Assembly (NCBI GenBank): GCA_024734555.1
Contig: JANPWX010000651.1
Coordinates: 1,032,407-1,096,406 of the forward strand
Origin: Trochalopteron elliotii
Lineage: Eukaryota; Chordata; Aves; Passeriformes; Leiothrichidae
Length of the DNA: 64,000 nt
Direction: 5' to 3'
The notes beneath the pieces are model-generated. The model saw only the letters and a list, made by a program, of their open reading frames with translations, was not told the DNA's origin and made no database searches. Every line of letters starts with the position of its first letter. Within the stretch, counting starts at the first letter, position 1. Positions 26,571-39,358 of the stretch are shown here, piece by piece. A program made the translations under genes and the position numbers.

Positions 26571-28416
26571 GGGCTGGTCTGTCTCTTGTTTGGCTGGTTT
26601 GTATCTCCAGGTTTTCCATCACGCTCCAAGGCACAAGTGTTTGTTTATTGCTCTAGGCCGCTTCCTGACCAAAAAAGCATAACACACAACATCTAAACAA
26701 AGAGAGTAATGTGGGCTAATTGATTCCTGATTCAGGGAAACAAAAGATAAATTCTTAAGTAAACAAAATTTCCCTAAAGCTAAATAAATAACACTTCCCA
26801 CCTACTTTCTCCACTGTTGTTCTCCTCCCTGTGTACAATAAAATGGCCACTCATGAAACACAGAGCTCAATTAAAAACATACTGGGCTCAACTGGGATTT
26901 GGAGGAGCACCAAGAAAGGATCTCCAAGTTGCACTGAGGAGGGTTTTGTTGAACACTCTGGTAGTGTAATCTCTGAATGGGAATGCTCCAGTGACACAGG
27001 ACAGCTTGGCCATTCTCCACTGGGAGATGATGCTTTGCTTGTCCAGTTTCTGAGCCAGGGCATTCAGACTGGTGTGCTCCCAGAGGTGAGCTCAGTTCCT
27101 GAGGTCTCCCTGGTTTCTCTGAGCCTTCTGCTCTCAGTAGTTGGAGAGCCTTCTTCAGAGGATAATCCCTATACTGACTTTCCTATCAGAGGGACTTATG
27201 GATTGAAGTTTCCTTAAATGCCTGAGTGGACATCTTCCCTTCTTCAGGATCACTCGTTGCTGTTGTAGGAGCCCAGGGCAGGGGATGCCATCAATTATAG
27301 ACATTATGCAATATGTGCTGTGTGTTGGATATCTGTGACTACCTCTGTCCACACTTCATAAAGGAATGCCTATGACTCTAAGCTCTTCTTCCAGCTGGCA
27401 CCAGGGCTTCCAAGAGAAGGATTTTGTCTGCCTGGCACTACCCATGGAGTAGAAGGATGGCTGGTCACATCATGTCTCATACCTTCAGTTTGGGGTGGAG
27501 TTCACCTCTCTTCCCTCTGCTTTGCTCCACAGTTTCCCTTAACTCTGTGTTTGAGTATGGATTTGTATCCCCAAAGTATTCCTCCAGCTCCCTAAGAGAA
27601 TCCCGTTGGGTAATCTTTATTGGTGACTGTAAATTGACTGTGAAAATCTGGGCCTCCTGGGCTCTTTCCATTTCATTCTCAGTGGAGCAAATCCTGAAGG
27701 CCTTTCTTCCAGTTCCAGTAAGTCCCTTAACTGGGATTTCTCTTTCCCAGATTTGCTAATATCACTGTTGCTGGAGGGTATTCATGAGCTGAACACAAGA
27801 TATTGGTGCTGGTCCAGGGATGGCTGGGTGATATTATATGGCCTGTTTTATACTGGGGCTCAGAAAAGATAATTTGTTTTTTAAAACTTGTGTTCAGTGG
27901 GAATATCACCTGTCAGCATCTGGCACTGTAAATTGCCGTGTCAGTTTGTTGGCAGAAACTATGAATGGGACTAAAAGTGCCCCTGATTTACACCACTCAA
28001 AGCTGATACTGTTCTTTGTTAGCATCACAGGGTACACAGGAACAGCTAAAACACCATTCTGGAAAAAGAGTTGAAGTTAGACATTTTCTTCCTACTCATG
28101 GGAGCTGAAAATTCAAACTTACTGTAAACAGCCTTGGAAAACATTTTATGTTTCCAGAGTTCTGAATCCAAACATTTACATGAGACAGTGACACAGTTTG
28201 AGAGTAACACACTTCTTTTATTTTTTGTTAGTATATTTCTTGTACTAGGTGTACAAGTTTTTTAAATACTCTTCTTGCTTTTTGGAATAAACATCTCCCT
28301 TCTCAGAGCAGGTTTTGGTCAGAGGTGGGGAAAGGGAAATGTGTACTTCCTTAAATAAATACCTATATGTAGTTTTAGTATTCCTGAGTATTTTGTTTTT
28401 CAAGCAGAAACTTTCC
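26571..28416. other. Single-copy noncoding sequence, nothing recognised
   Basis: Unique sequence of ordinary composition. Short open frames on both strands overlap and match nothing known. Confidence 0.5.
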
Positions 28417-28433
28417 TTTTTTTTTTTTTTTTT
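28417..28433. repeat. Poly(T), 17 T
   Basis: Seventeen consecutive T residues in unique sequence, with no recognisable retrocopy next to them. Confidence 0.9.
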
Positions 28434-29324
28434 AATAGCCATCGTTTAGTGCTATGGAAAAATGTACAAGGTTGTTTTGGCTGGATGGAGCAAGGTAGTG
28501 GGTTAAATTTTAGGACATTGAGTAGCACAGAGATCTGTCTCCTGTGAAAGACAGGATTGTATTATGTAACAGCCCAGCTGCCAAATACTTGTGCTGGCAG
28601 TGGTCAGCCTTCTATGCACCATTGACATCAAAACCCAATGAGGTTTGATCCAAAGGAGGGATTTGAAAGGACGTCTTGTGTTCCTTCAATCTTTACAAAC
28701 TGAACTTGTTTAAGAAGAGGGAGAAAAAAACCAGATACAGAGTCTTGTTTGATAAATTAGGAAAAGCAGTGTTTTTTCTCCAAAGTTTTGGATGTTTATT
28801 GGTTTAACAGCTATTGCTCAGAACAAGTAGTTTCTATTTATGTTGTTTATCATATCAGCTAACCTGGGGTGATGGATTGAGGGGGCTGGATCTGGACCTG
28901 CCTGTGTTTGCTCTGCAGGGGCTCTCTGACTGCTCACCTTAGTGTCTAACATTTACACAGAGTCATCTTGAGTATTCAATAAACAGGACTGAACAAATGT
29001 CGTGCTCCCTATAATGTGCATGCTAAATAAAATGTATCAGCAAGTAAGTGGGGATAAGAAACACAGGAACATAAACAGGGTGCAGGGATACTGAGCTCCT
29101 TGAAAGCTGCTGCAGTGCTAGAAGCAGTATACCATGACATTGTGCCAGAAGGAATAATCTTTTGCCAAAAAGCAATTCTTACTAGCTTACCTAAACATAT
29201 AAGGGTATGCTACTGGGTGAGAGCACAGGTTTTTCTGAACTGATGTTCTCTCTGAAAGTGACTGGTAAGGAGGGCTGGAAGGAAGGGATCAGGGCACAGG
29301 GCATGTGTTCAGTGGTCTATCCCC
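28434..29324. other. Single-copy noncoding sequence, nothing recognised
   Basis: Unique AT-rich DNA without recognisable gene, RNA or transposon end. Confidence 0.5.
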
Positions 29325-29500
29325 TGACAGAACACTGACTGGCAGGTTAGCCCATTTCTGAGCTGGAGATTTTAATAGTCTGTGACCCTGTGAAAGTGTT
29401 TAATCCCGTTTTGAGCTCATGTGGTCACAAGCTCCACAGTTTTTGTTGTGTGGAAAACTTTTTCCTCCGGTTTGTCTCAAACTTGCTCTCAGCTTACTCT
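29325..29500 (-). mobile_element. Ancient CR1/L3-like LINE fragment (reverse orientation)
   Basis: Read on the minus strand, 29433-29486 encodes SKFETNRRKKFSTQQKLWS. This closely resembles the C-terminal segment of ORF2 in the old amniote CR1/L3 lineage (pattern S-R/K-F-x-T-N-x-R-K-x-F-x-T-Q-x-x-x-x-L-W). Decayed matches to the following 3' region continue towards about 29325, but that boundary is uncertain. The copy is far more diverged than the CR1 at 18.6 kb, which suggests an insertion that predates modern birds. It is non-functional. The family call rests on recalled consensus, not on a search. Confidence 0.65.
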
Positions 29501-32500
29501 GACTGAGGCTGCTTTCTCCTGATGGTTTTGTACAGAAACACACTGACTCACACATGTGTGGAACAGTGCTGGTTCAGACACCTCCTGTTCGTGATTTCAT
29601 TGCAGTGCACTCACAGCTGGTTTTGGCACAACACGAGGAGGTGTCAGTTTATGAGCTTGCCTCATTATTGTCATGTTTTAGGGTGTCAGAATTGCTGTGT
29701 TGTAAGGAATTAAATTAACAATGAGATGGATTTACAGATGTTTATTAGAAGCAGCTTCCCACGAGGTGTAGTATAGTTTGGGCATCCATGGAAAAAGGAG
29801 TATGAAGTTTCTCAATTTAAATAGTGCCAGAGTTGCTGGCACCAACAAAATGGAGGCAGGAATTAACATGTGGGTAACATATTGATTGTTTTACACAGCT
29901 GTGTACTTGCCTTGGGAACAGATGTCAGAACACATACACTTACCTTAGCCTCACCCAGGAAGTTCAATATCCTTGTGTTCCTTTGCCAGTAGGGAAGGTG
30001 GTATAACCAGGTGTTAAATACCCTAAATGAAATCACTGAAAAAGTCAGTGGCAGAGCTGGGATTACAGTCCAGGAGCAATATCTTTCAGTTATTTATTTA
30101 GTCTCATGCCTGCATTTCTGGAAAAGTATTTCTGGTCACAATATTTATTAGAGGTGTTAACTCAAATGAAGTTTGACAGTTTTGCTTGTATTTCTGCTTT
30201 CATCTTGAAAGTTTCAGGGCTCTCTTGTCTGTTCAACAAGTCCTGTCAAAGCTGCCTAAGAGAAAACTACAGAGACTGGGATTATAGGTAGTTTTTTCTT
30301 GTTCATTGCTTTAGCTGCTGACAGAGCTCTTTGATGATGGTCATGGGCAGGAACACAAACATGCTGATAAAGTGCAACTTTAGCATCTGTGGGTTTTACT
30401 AACCATACAGGAGTAGAACATGAATGATAAACAGCATTGTCATGTCATGCATTGCATTTCACGTGCAGGTCTCAGCATCCCCTTCTCTTCCCTAGAAGAG
30501 GTCCCAGTCTGCCAGGATCCCAGAAGCTGGTTGCTTGTAAGGTAACTTGTTAGAGGGATGAGGTTGTTTTCCCCTCTCTTTTTTCCCTCTTTCTCTCACT
30601 CTCTATTTTCCTTCCAAAGGCTTAGCATGTTTCAGATCAATGCTGTGCCAATGAAAACTTCTGCATTTAAATGTGGCATATGGTAAATGCAGTCTGATAT
30701 CACAACACTGGAGATTTCTCCTGTTTGGAAGGAGTAATTCTGCTGGAAGTTGTCTGGTCTGACACTGAGACGTGTAGAGATGTCAGGACATAGACTCAGA
30801 AAGCACCAAGTAAGAGCTTGACACCTTGACCTGATTTTGATTTTTTTGAAGTACACAAGTTCATGTGGCTTTCACAAACTCTAAATCTCAGCATTTGTAA
30901 AGACAATGTAAATTACTGAAAGATTCTGCAGACATCACCTTGGAGAAGAGACTCTAACAATGGCCCATAGAGCAGAGACTAATGGGGGCAAGACTAACAG
31001 AGTCTCTTGAAAAAGGGTATGAAATTATATCCATTTTGCTATCACATCCATTTCTAATTGTCTATTCCAATCAAGATGGGGATAAGCAGGTTATGCTTGT
31101 ATATCCAGAAAATAGCAACTGTACCCCTATTTTGACAGCTCCTGCATTTGTAGGAATGGGTAGTTTTGACACATATGACTGAAAACTGAGTCGAATTTAT
31201 TTATCTGAGGATCAGATTTCAAAGGAAATTGAAATTTGTTTTGAAACTTGAGAAACACACTCTTAAACTCATCCTCGTTTTCAGGCTGCATTCAGAGCTG
31301 AAGATCTTGGGATAGGGAGACTTGGCTAACCTTCATGCCCTGTTTGTGGTTAGCTTAGGTTTGTGTGTGAGTTTAGTTCAATCTCAAGGAATCCATGCTT
31401 GGATTGTGAGATTTTTGATAATAAACACCATGGAACGGAAAAGTTTTGTAGTTCAGCCTTATCTTCTTAGTTAAAGTAGAAACTGGTTAGAGACAGACTT
31501 AGAAAAAGGAGAGTTGCCTAAAAGTCTGTTCTAGCACCCCAGTTTGGTCTGGCTCCATTGATTGTGGAGGAGTTGTATTCATGACAAAATACAGTGACAG
31601 GAGGATGAATCATGTTCTGGAATTTTTAATGTAGAAAATAAAATCACAATTTAAGTTGGAGTAATTTATAGTATGAATCTATTCCATCAGTGAAATTTGA
31701 AGAAATAAGGGTGTCCTCTTTCTAACAGTAAATGGGCCAAAACCAGAGAGCAGGATGTCCAAATAGTTTTCCAGAAACTTGGTGCAATACCCTATTTTTG
31801 GTGCAGCTAGACTCTGCTAATTGGTTATATTAATGTACAGTAACACAGGAAAATGGTTGGCTTTTGCTTGGTAATTAATCCAAAAACACTGGTGTCTGTA
31901 AAACCTTTACAAGATGTTATTCAATACAGTATTGTAGTAGGATGTAACAGAGGATATTTGCATAACAACTTAAATGCACTCAGACTTTTCTGAAATACAT
32001 ATATTGATGTGGCTACCATGGGTTTGGGAAAGTGGAGGAAAAGCACCAGACTTGGCAAACCCCAGGACACAGGTTTGGCTTCCAGTATCTGCAAACCAGC
32101 TTTAGTCAGTGCCCAATTTGCAAGCCAGGCAATGTGCCTAGGCCCCAATATTTTGTTCTGCCCTCCTTCTGGGAACATGGCATGTCCAAGAAGCCAAGGC
32201 AAACATGGTGTTTGCTTTTGCAGGGTTATGTTTGGCTGACATTTCCTGAAGGAAAGAGTTCAGGAAAATAAATCCCAATTTTTATTGGGCATCGTGGTGG
32301 GAATAATAGCAGCTCATTAAACAGAGCAGTTACATTTACCTTACTTCTGAGAGGCCAGTGGCAGAAAGAGGCAGTGTGCATTATAGTGGGGAGCAGAGAT
32401 TAAATCTTCATGCATCAGGCAAAAAGTAACAGTTTACACAAAACTGGTTTGGGAATTAAATTTATTTTTGTACCTAAAAGACTAGGTACCCCAGGTGTTG

Positions 32501-33080
32501 TACAGCTTTTACAGGAAAAAACCAACTTCCTGTTACTTAGTTCTGCACTTAAATCATTTGAAATAACCATGTCTTAGCATCTGTCTTACACAGGGAATCA
32601 AATGCAAGCAGGACCTACCATGGGAAGTCAATAGAAAGATATAATTTGTTTTTGATTTGAACCTCAGACAAATCAAATGAGGAGGTACATTATGTGGCAC
32701 TGTGGCATCTAGATTTCATGGTGATTTGTTTATTGTAAATACTGCAGAATAAAAATGAAAAACAACTGCAGGCAAATTCTGTAATGGCTGATAAATTCAC
32801 CTCTTTCAACCACACAGATGCAACAGAACATCTGGAAAGAACCAAGTGTTCCACAAACAAGAACTACCTACCTAAATCAGAGGTGTAGTATGAATCAGCT
32901 TTCATATTATCAGCTGAATTCTCAAGATCAGTTCAGTGGCTGGAATTATCTGCCCTTCTCCTGGATGGACTCTCTGTGTTTACTTTTGCAGTGCCATCTT
33001 TGTCATTTAGAGGCCAGTTTGTACTCAAAAGTCTTACCTCTCTGAGATTTTTGTGTTCACTATATTAGGAACCCCAGATG
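29501..33080. other. Single-copy noncoding sequence, nothing recognised
   Basis: Unique AT-rich sequence. No gene, RNA gene or transposon boundary was recognised. Confidence 0.55.
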
Positions 33081-33143
33081 CAAAACAAAAAACAAAAACA
33101 CAAAAACAAAAACAAAAACAAAAACAAAAACAAAAACAAAAAG
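33081..33143 (+). repeat. (CAAAAA)n hexanucleotide repeat
   Basis: A run of CAAAAA units, imperfect at its left end and regular from about 33101, where seven units follow each other. It may derive from an A-rich tail or be a plain microsatellite. Confidence 0.92.
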
Positions 33144-33769
33144 AATGAAAACTGGTTCTTTTTTCATAATTAAGGACTATTTGGAGATAATTATTGCTAT
33201 TGTGGCTCTAGAAGTTTTGCCCAGAAAAGGGATCAGAAACCAAATCCAGTAAAACGTGCAAACACCTTTGCCTTGTATAATTGTCTTTGTAGCTATTTAA
33301 ATCCAGTAGTAACAGCTCCCAAAGGGACAAAAATTAAGTATTTATGATTTCTTATGGGGTAACAGGTAATTCTGCACTGCATAGTAGCTCTCATGAATTT
33401 CACTGTTGTACATGAACCCATCTAACATCTAACCGACAATAAGCACTGGAGAACTGGCCTTTATTGTTGTGAAACAATAGGTAAAATCTTCATGTTTACT
33501 AAATGTATAAACAGGCAGGATAGGAGAACTGCATTGTGTCACTGTGTGTTCTGAAAGAAATCACAAATTGATTGGGAAAACTGTTTTTTAAATAATTATT
33601 CAGGGAATCTGCCTCTAACAGGACTATACATTTATTCTTGGAAGGTTTGCCCTCCTAGGAAGTTCCAGGATAGATGCACTGAAATTAAGTCCCACTCCCC
33701 TCAAGCATATATTGTGATTTTAAAATGAAATCTTGATGTATTTGTAACTGGGGGAGGGGGAGCCCAAAC
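33144..33769. other. Single-copy noncoding sequence, nothing recognised
   Basis: Unique AT-rich DNA. Only short homopolymers are present. Confidence 0.5.
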
Positions 33770-34170
33770 CCAGCTGCGACAAATTGTTCATTCATGATAC
33801 AATGAAAGATAAACTTTTATTGGTTTATGGCTTTGCTTCCCCCTTGTCACTTGGCCGCTTCTCAGGGTCATAATCAGTACCTTTTAACACCAGAATGAAG
33901 CAGATTTGTTCCATATGTTTCATACTGAATATTGCTCCACTATCTGCTCTAGCTGTGCCCATAGCCCAGTGACTCCCATGTCAGTGCTGCAAGAGCCAGT
34001 AAACTGCAAGCTCTTGGCAACAGCAGCAACTATTCCCCCTGAAAATATTGCATTATATTCCCTGGCAGAGGAGAACATCTAATGGAGTACAGATGATGTG
34101 AATTAATCTTTGAATAAGTATTTAATTTGTTGGCCAAAATCTGATTGCCCTTTTTTTTGTAGTATCCTCA
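33770..34170. promoter_or_regulatory. Candidate conserved regulatory block
   Basis: A non-repetitive stretch with enhancer-like words: GATACAATGAAAGATAAAC, TTTATTGGTTTATGG (Hox/CDX-like TTTAT and CCAAT-like ATTGG), a CATATG E-box, GTGAATTAATC and GTATTTAATTTG. It has no coding potential. The texture resembles conserved noncoding elements, but conservation is not visible from one sequence. Confidence 0.25.
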
Positions 34171-37100
34171 TAATGAACATAAAAAGATTACAAGATTTGT
34201 GAATGTAGTCAGTCCTCTGGAAGCACTGGCAGCTGGCTAAGTTTTGACTTCTTTTTTTCTTCTCTTAGTAATTAAAAACACTTCTACAAACTCAGATCCT
34301 AACCATCATTAAGTGCACTTCCAGAGCTAGTTATAACATTCATAACTAAATCACCTCAGATCCTTCTTGCCAGAGATGCTAAAGAAAAGTATCCTACTGA
34401 GAATTTGTTTGAAAAATGTATTTCTTGCACAGGTCATTAGAATTGAACAGGTTGGCTTGTCTACAAACATATGAATTAAAAGTATTGCTATAGCTGAGAT
34501 ACAGGACACTTAAATTAATCCTTCCTCTTGGGTAAACCCTGCTTTCATGAGGCTCAGCTGAGTGCACTGCCATGACCTAGAATCAGTCTCACTCCCAAAC
34601 CATCTCTAGAATAACATGGAGGGTAGTGAGAATAGATGCTAGTAATTACATAAAGCTTTGGTTAAAAATACTTGGAATATATTTAAGTATTCGAAAACTC
34701 ATCCCCATAGCGGAAGAGGAAGACCCTGTGACTTTCTGTACAATAGAAAGGTCTTGCACCAGCAGTGCATTTGTGTCATGATGAACAGCATTAGGGACTA
34801 GAGGGAGCAATGAAAGAGAGAGAAGTAGAAAACCCAAAAGGATTATTGTGAACTGGATCCCAGAACCAATGGGATAAAGGCAATACATTGCAGGCAAGAC
34901 TTGTCTTGTATCAAAGAGTTACTGGTGGAATCAGAGGGCTGTGGGTGCTAGCCTGAATCCTTGTAGCTCCTTACTGAACTCCATCCTGCTACATGTGGGA
35001 TCTCATATTCCTGGTGCAGTTGAATCTCCAAGGCTCTGACTGGGGTGGGACTGGCCCTCATCTCACCCTTCCATGTAGGGCAGGGAGGTGGAAAATTACA
35101 CACTGCACCTGGTAAGGTCAGTGCCATGGGCAACTGATAAGGCTCCATGGAAGAAGTGGAGTTTGCTGTTCCTCATGGCCAGAAGTGATCAAGGCCTGAA
35201 GGAATGGGGATGCAATCCAGACCTTGGAATTTAAAAAAAGGAGGTGATGACAGGAAGATTTGCAGGCAACAGATGTGAAAGGAGAAGGAGAGTTCAGGGA
35301 CAAGGAGGATGGTGCAGTTGGTTCAGGTGCAAAAAGAAGGTGGCTGGAGAGAGCATGGTGGGAACTGGGCTACTATTGAGGGTGTCTTCTCAAAAGGCTG
35401 AGGATTTTTTTGTTTTGTTTTTCATTGTTAGTGCATGTGGCAGGTTGGCAGAATTCAGAGCTATGATTACAGCCTGAGGGCTTTTGGTTGCAGAGGAAGT
35501 TTCTCTTCTTGAGCACATGTCTGCAGGACTTGTTTTAAGAGGTGAAAAAATATGGCCTTGGGCTAGAGCCAAAGAGTGGAGCAAAGATAGCTGAGGTTTA
35601 TATCTGATTCCAACACAAGTGTAAAGTTTGCAGGAGTCATTTAATCTTCTGTTTCCCTTAATGTAAAATAGAATATCTAAAAGGATATTTTAAGGCTAAA
35701 TTCTTTAGTAAAGCACTTCTAAGGTAAAAGCTGCTGGTGAGAGGTAAAAAGCTTTGAAAGCAGTGTTAACACATCCAGGAGTCCTGTCTTTGATTCTTAA
35801 CTCTACCCCAAAGGACATCCACGTTTTGACATCTGTCCTCCTGTTTTACAATGTTTGTGCAAATGTGTTTGCTGTTTTTCTTGATGTGTCAAGGTCAGAT
35901 AAATTCTTGTCTAATCCAGAGATGTCAGACTGACTTTGACAGCAAACTGCAGCAGGACCCAGCCGTGAACATGAGGTGCCTTCCTACAGATCTCCCCACT
36001 TTGTAGCAGAGTGTTTGGTATGACACAACTAAGTCTGGTCTTGGGGCAGTTTAGCTGACAATTAACTGGAAACATTGAGGGAAAGAAAAACTGAGCAACT
36101 CTTTTACAGCAAGTAAGTGACAATTTCCCCATTTCTCCTGTGAATCTCTTAGGGCAGAAAAATTCCCAGATCATGCATGATTTTCAGGGATGCTGAGCAT
36201 TCCCGTTTCCTTTTCCTTACAACAGAGAATCAAGTCATTAATTTTTTTACTGATAGACTTATTTCTAACAAGAGACTACAAGGATGAGAAATGCAATGAT
36301 ACCTTGACTTTCACATATTGAATGATGCAGGAAAATTTTAAACTTTTGAAGTTCTCTTTTTGTGTCAAAATTAGCATTTTTTGTGTTCACCAGCATACAA
36401 TCCAATTTGCATCATGTACTTTGCTTTGTGTACCTTGCATTTCTCAGATGTCTGTCCTCTCCCAAATATGAAAATAACTTCAAGTCCTGACTAGACACTG
36501 TTGTGTGTTGGGAGTGGTCAGGGTCCTGCCGGGCTGAAAACCTCAATAGATCAGAGAAGCAACCCAAGCCAGAATGAAGCACTTTTGTTCCTGTTTTATA
36601 AATGGGAGAGAAAGGCCCCAAAATTATGTGACTTTCTTGGGATTGTGTTGGATGTGTGTGGCAGAGCTGCACTATAACCTCCACCACTGGGATACAGCAT
36701 TTTAACTCAGCCACTGAACCACACTTGGTCTCCCCTGAGGCCTCAGCTGTGGCTGGTACTTTAAAAGCTTTATTCAAACAGGTTGATTAAATTCCAGTTA
36801 TCAGGATCTATTTGGCTATTAGTAGAGCTGCTAAATGTTTCTGTGGGATTTCTCTCCTCTCTACACCCCTCCCAATTTGCTGTGTGCTGTTATGTATCCC
36901 TTAAGTTTTCCTTGAAACCTCGGATTCATTCAGTTCCATGAATGCACGATTCACAGTGGAGCTGACACATTTCATTAAGCTCAGCACATTGCGTAGAAGT
37001 TTGGCAAAGGATCCCTGGGCTTTATTCAACCCAGACACACTGTGTGACCAGCTGTCACAGACTGGTTGTAAAATTAGAATAAAACCATAAAACACAGTTG

Positions 37101-38599
37101 AGGGAAAGGAAAAAATTGCCCTTCTCTGGGGAAAGCACTTTGAGCTGTGACAAAAGATTCACAGAGCACATCAGACACAAACACACACAAAAGCTTTGTG
37201 CAGAACTCAGCTGGTTTCATTTTTCATGCTTGCACATTATACCATGAGTAGGTGCCATGGTGTAAAGGATTCACCTTGTTCCAGCTTCAGCACGAAGTTG
37301 TGCTTTTAGCTCAGCTGCCCAAAGCACATTCCGTCTTTAGTGGAACAGTATTTCCTTTTAACCAGCCTGCAGGACTGAAAACAAACGGTAAAAACTTGCT
37401 GTGCTACATGAGAGAACAGCACAAAAATGGAGAGTTGGGCTGCACTTTTTCCATAAAGGAACTAAAATCTGTTTGCACTCCTCAGATCTGTCACAGCCTG
37501 TGTGAAGTAGACACACACACTGTCCCTGTTTTGCAGAGCTCTTTCCCCCCCATTCCACAAGGCAGCACACTGGGTTTCCTCACCCTACAGATACACCTGG
37601 GGATGTTTGTTTGTTTTTGTTTTGCAGCTCCTCTGGCCTCAGGGCTGTTAAGTGGCCCAGCCCCAAGCAAATATATGATCCCTTGTTTTGTCTCTGTGTA
37701 AGAAACAAAGATGAGTGGCTGCTACGGTGCATTTAATGCATGGGATGCTGCATCAGGAGAGAGGGATCTGCACTGCAGCTCTTCAAGGCATCTTTTGAGG
37801 GGAACATCAGGCAGGAATCAGCTGGTGCATGAGGTTTGTTATATCTAATTAAATGGCTAAATAATCATGACAGAATTGTAGTACTCTCTACTGCTTTTGG
37901 GATCTCAGTTGGAGGCACTGAGAGATTGATTTGCTCAGTATCTATATTTTCTCTTGATATCAGACAGAGATTTTAGTTATCTGAAACAGGAATTCCCAGA
38001 TTAGTGGATATGAAGAAACTGTGGCCTGAGCTGGCCACAAACAGCAAGTGAGTAACAGAGCTGGGGCATAATTTCTATTTCCTGACTTTCACTCTTGCAG
38101 TTTAACTACAAGGTGTGATTTTTATTGTCGCTGTTAGGTAATTGGATGATGTATAAGTAGGTCATAACTTTGGCAGAAAAATAATTGGAGACCTCAGGGC
38201 CCTGAAAGATGACTACTCTAGATGCTAACAAAATTAGTTAATCAACAGTGATGAAATTATATCATCATAGAGTAAATGATGCACACGAACAGCACAACTG
38301 GAGCCTGTTTAACGCCTGCTGTTTACCTTGATTCATGCCAGTTTAAAAAATGGGTTAAGCTATTTCCATTCCAGCATCCTGATCTCCATGTGGGAGAAAT
38401 CTTGTCTAATGAAATGTGTTCAACTGAAAAATTATTTTTTAAGGCTCTTTAATCTCTTTCCTCTGTGATAAGGAGGTGCAGATCTATAACCATGCTGAAT
38501 TCTGACCCCTCTGGAGGAGAGAAGGTGGAAAAGCATACAATATGGAAGTTATTTTCTTATGTTTCTATGTGCTTCATAGTAGGACTGGTTCTGCCCTGG
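34171..38599. other. Single-copy noncoding sequence, nothing recognised
   Basis: Unique DNA with several short open frames in both directions (the longest is 149 codons at 37252-37701), none resembling a known family. No RNA gene or transposon end was recognised. Confidence 0.5.
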
Positions 38600-38666
38600 G
38601 ATGGATGGATGGATGGATGGATGGATGGATGGATGGATGGATGGATGGATGGATGGATGGATGGAT
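38600..38666 (+). repeat. (ATGG)n tetranucleotide microsatellite, about 16 units
   Basis: A nearly perfect run of ATGG/GGAT units ending in a single GATA variant. The run is long and pure, so it is probably variable in length between individuals. It creates MDGW-type repeat peptides in three frames, which are not genes. Confidence 0.96.
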
Positions 38667-39242
38667 AGATTTGGGCTTGGGAAAGGCCAGGCAGCTCTAT
38701 TTCAGCAGGTACCCTGCACTTTTCTCTTCCTGGGTGTAGTAAGATGCTATGAATCTAATTTACAGCAGAATTCATTAGGCTAATCCTACATAGTTCACTC
38801 TGTGGGAACAAATGTGGCTTTTTGCAATATATAGACAGAGATTCCACTTACAACATTATTTTATTCATAAATGTATTAAAACATCCCCACAAACAAAAAC
38901 CCACTTCTGATAATGGGAAGCAGTAGGCTGGTACCTGAATCCAAAGTGAGCATCTTGATTGTGAACTTAGGGCAGATAATATGTGGAGAACTAAATTATG
39001 ATCCAGGGGTTTAAATTGCCTTATTCAGAAGGAGGTGACAATGTTCAGCATCTCACAGGATTTAACCCAGGAAGGGATATCTGGAATTTCTCAACATTTC
39101 TACTGTGCTTTTATAAATCCCCAACATAAGATTTTTTTTATAAAAACTTTTTTTAAATTGCTTTTATAAGAACAAATGTCAGGTACAGACACACTGACGC
39201 ACACAGAGGCACTTTTCCCTGAGGAGATCTAGGATTTCATGG
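38667..39242. other. Single-copy noncoding sequence, nothing recognised
   Basis: Unique AT-rich sequence between two simple repeats, with T-rich runs near 39129-39155. No gene is seen. Confidence 0.5.
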
Positions 39243-39358
39243 CCTTTTCTTTTTTCCCTTTCCTTTTCTTTTTTTTCCCCCTTCCCTTCCCTTTCCTTTT
39301 CTTTTTTTTTTTTCTTTTTTTTTTCTTTTTTCTTTTTTTTTTTTCTTTTTTTCCCCTT
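39243..39358. repeat. 116-nt uninterrupted polypyrimidine tract
   Basis: Every base from 39243 to 39358 is C or T. The left half has CCCTT/CCTTTT mixtures and the right half is T-rich with periodic single C. Long polypurine-polypyrimidine tracts with mirror-like symmetry can form triplex DNA and are unstable in replication. The KKK-rich and FFF-rich open frames across it are artefacts of composition. Confidence 0.97.

Noticed and set aside
33081..33143. CAAAAA repeat as a retroelement poly(A) tail
   Set aside because: No element body or target-site duplication on either side; simple repeat is the safer reading.
38465..38783. MDGW-repeat proteins in several frames
   Set aside because: Direct translation of the ATGG microsatellite.
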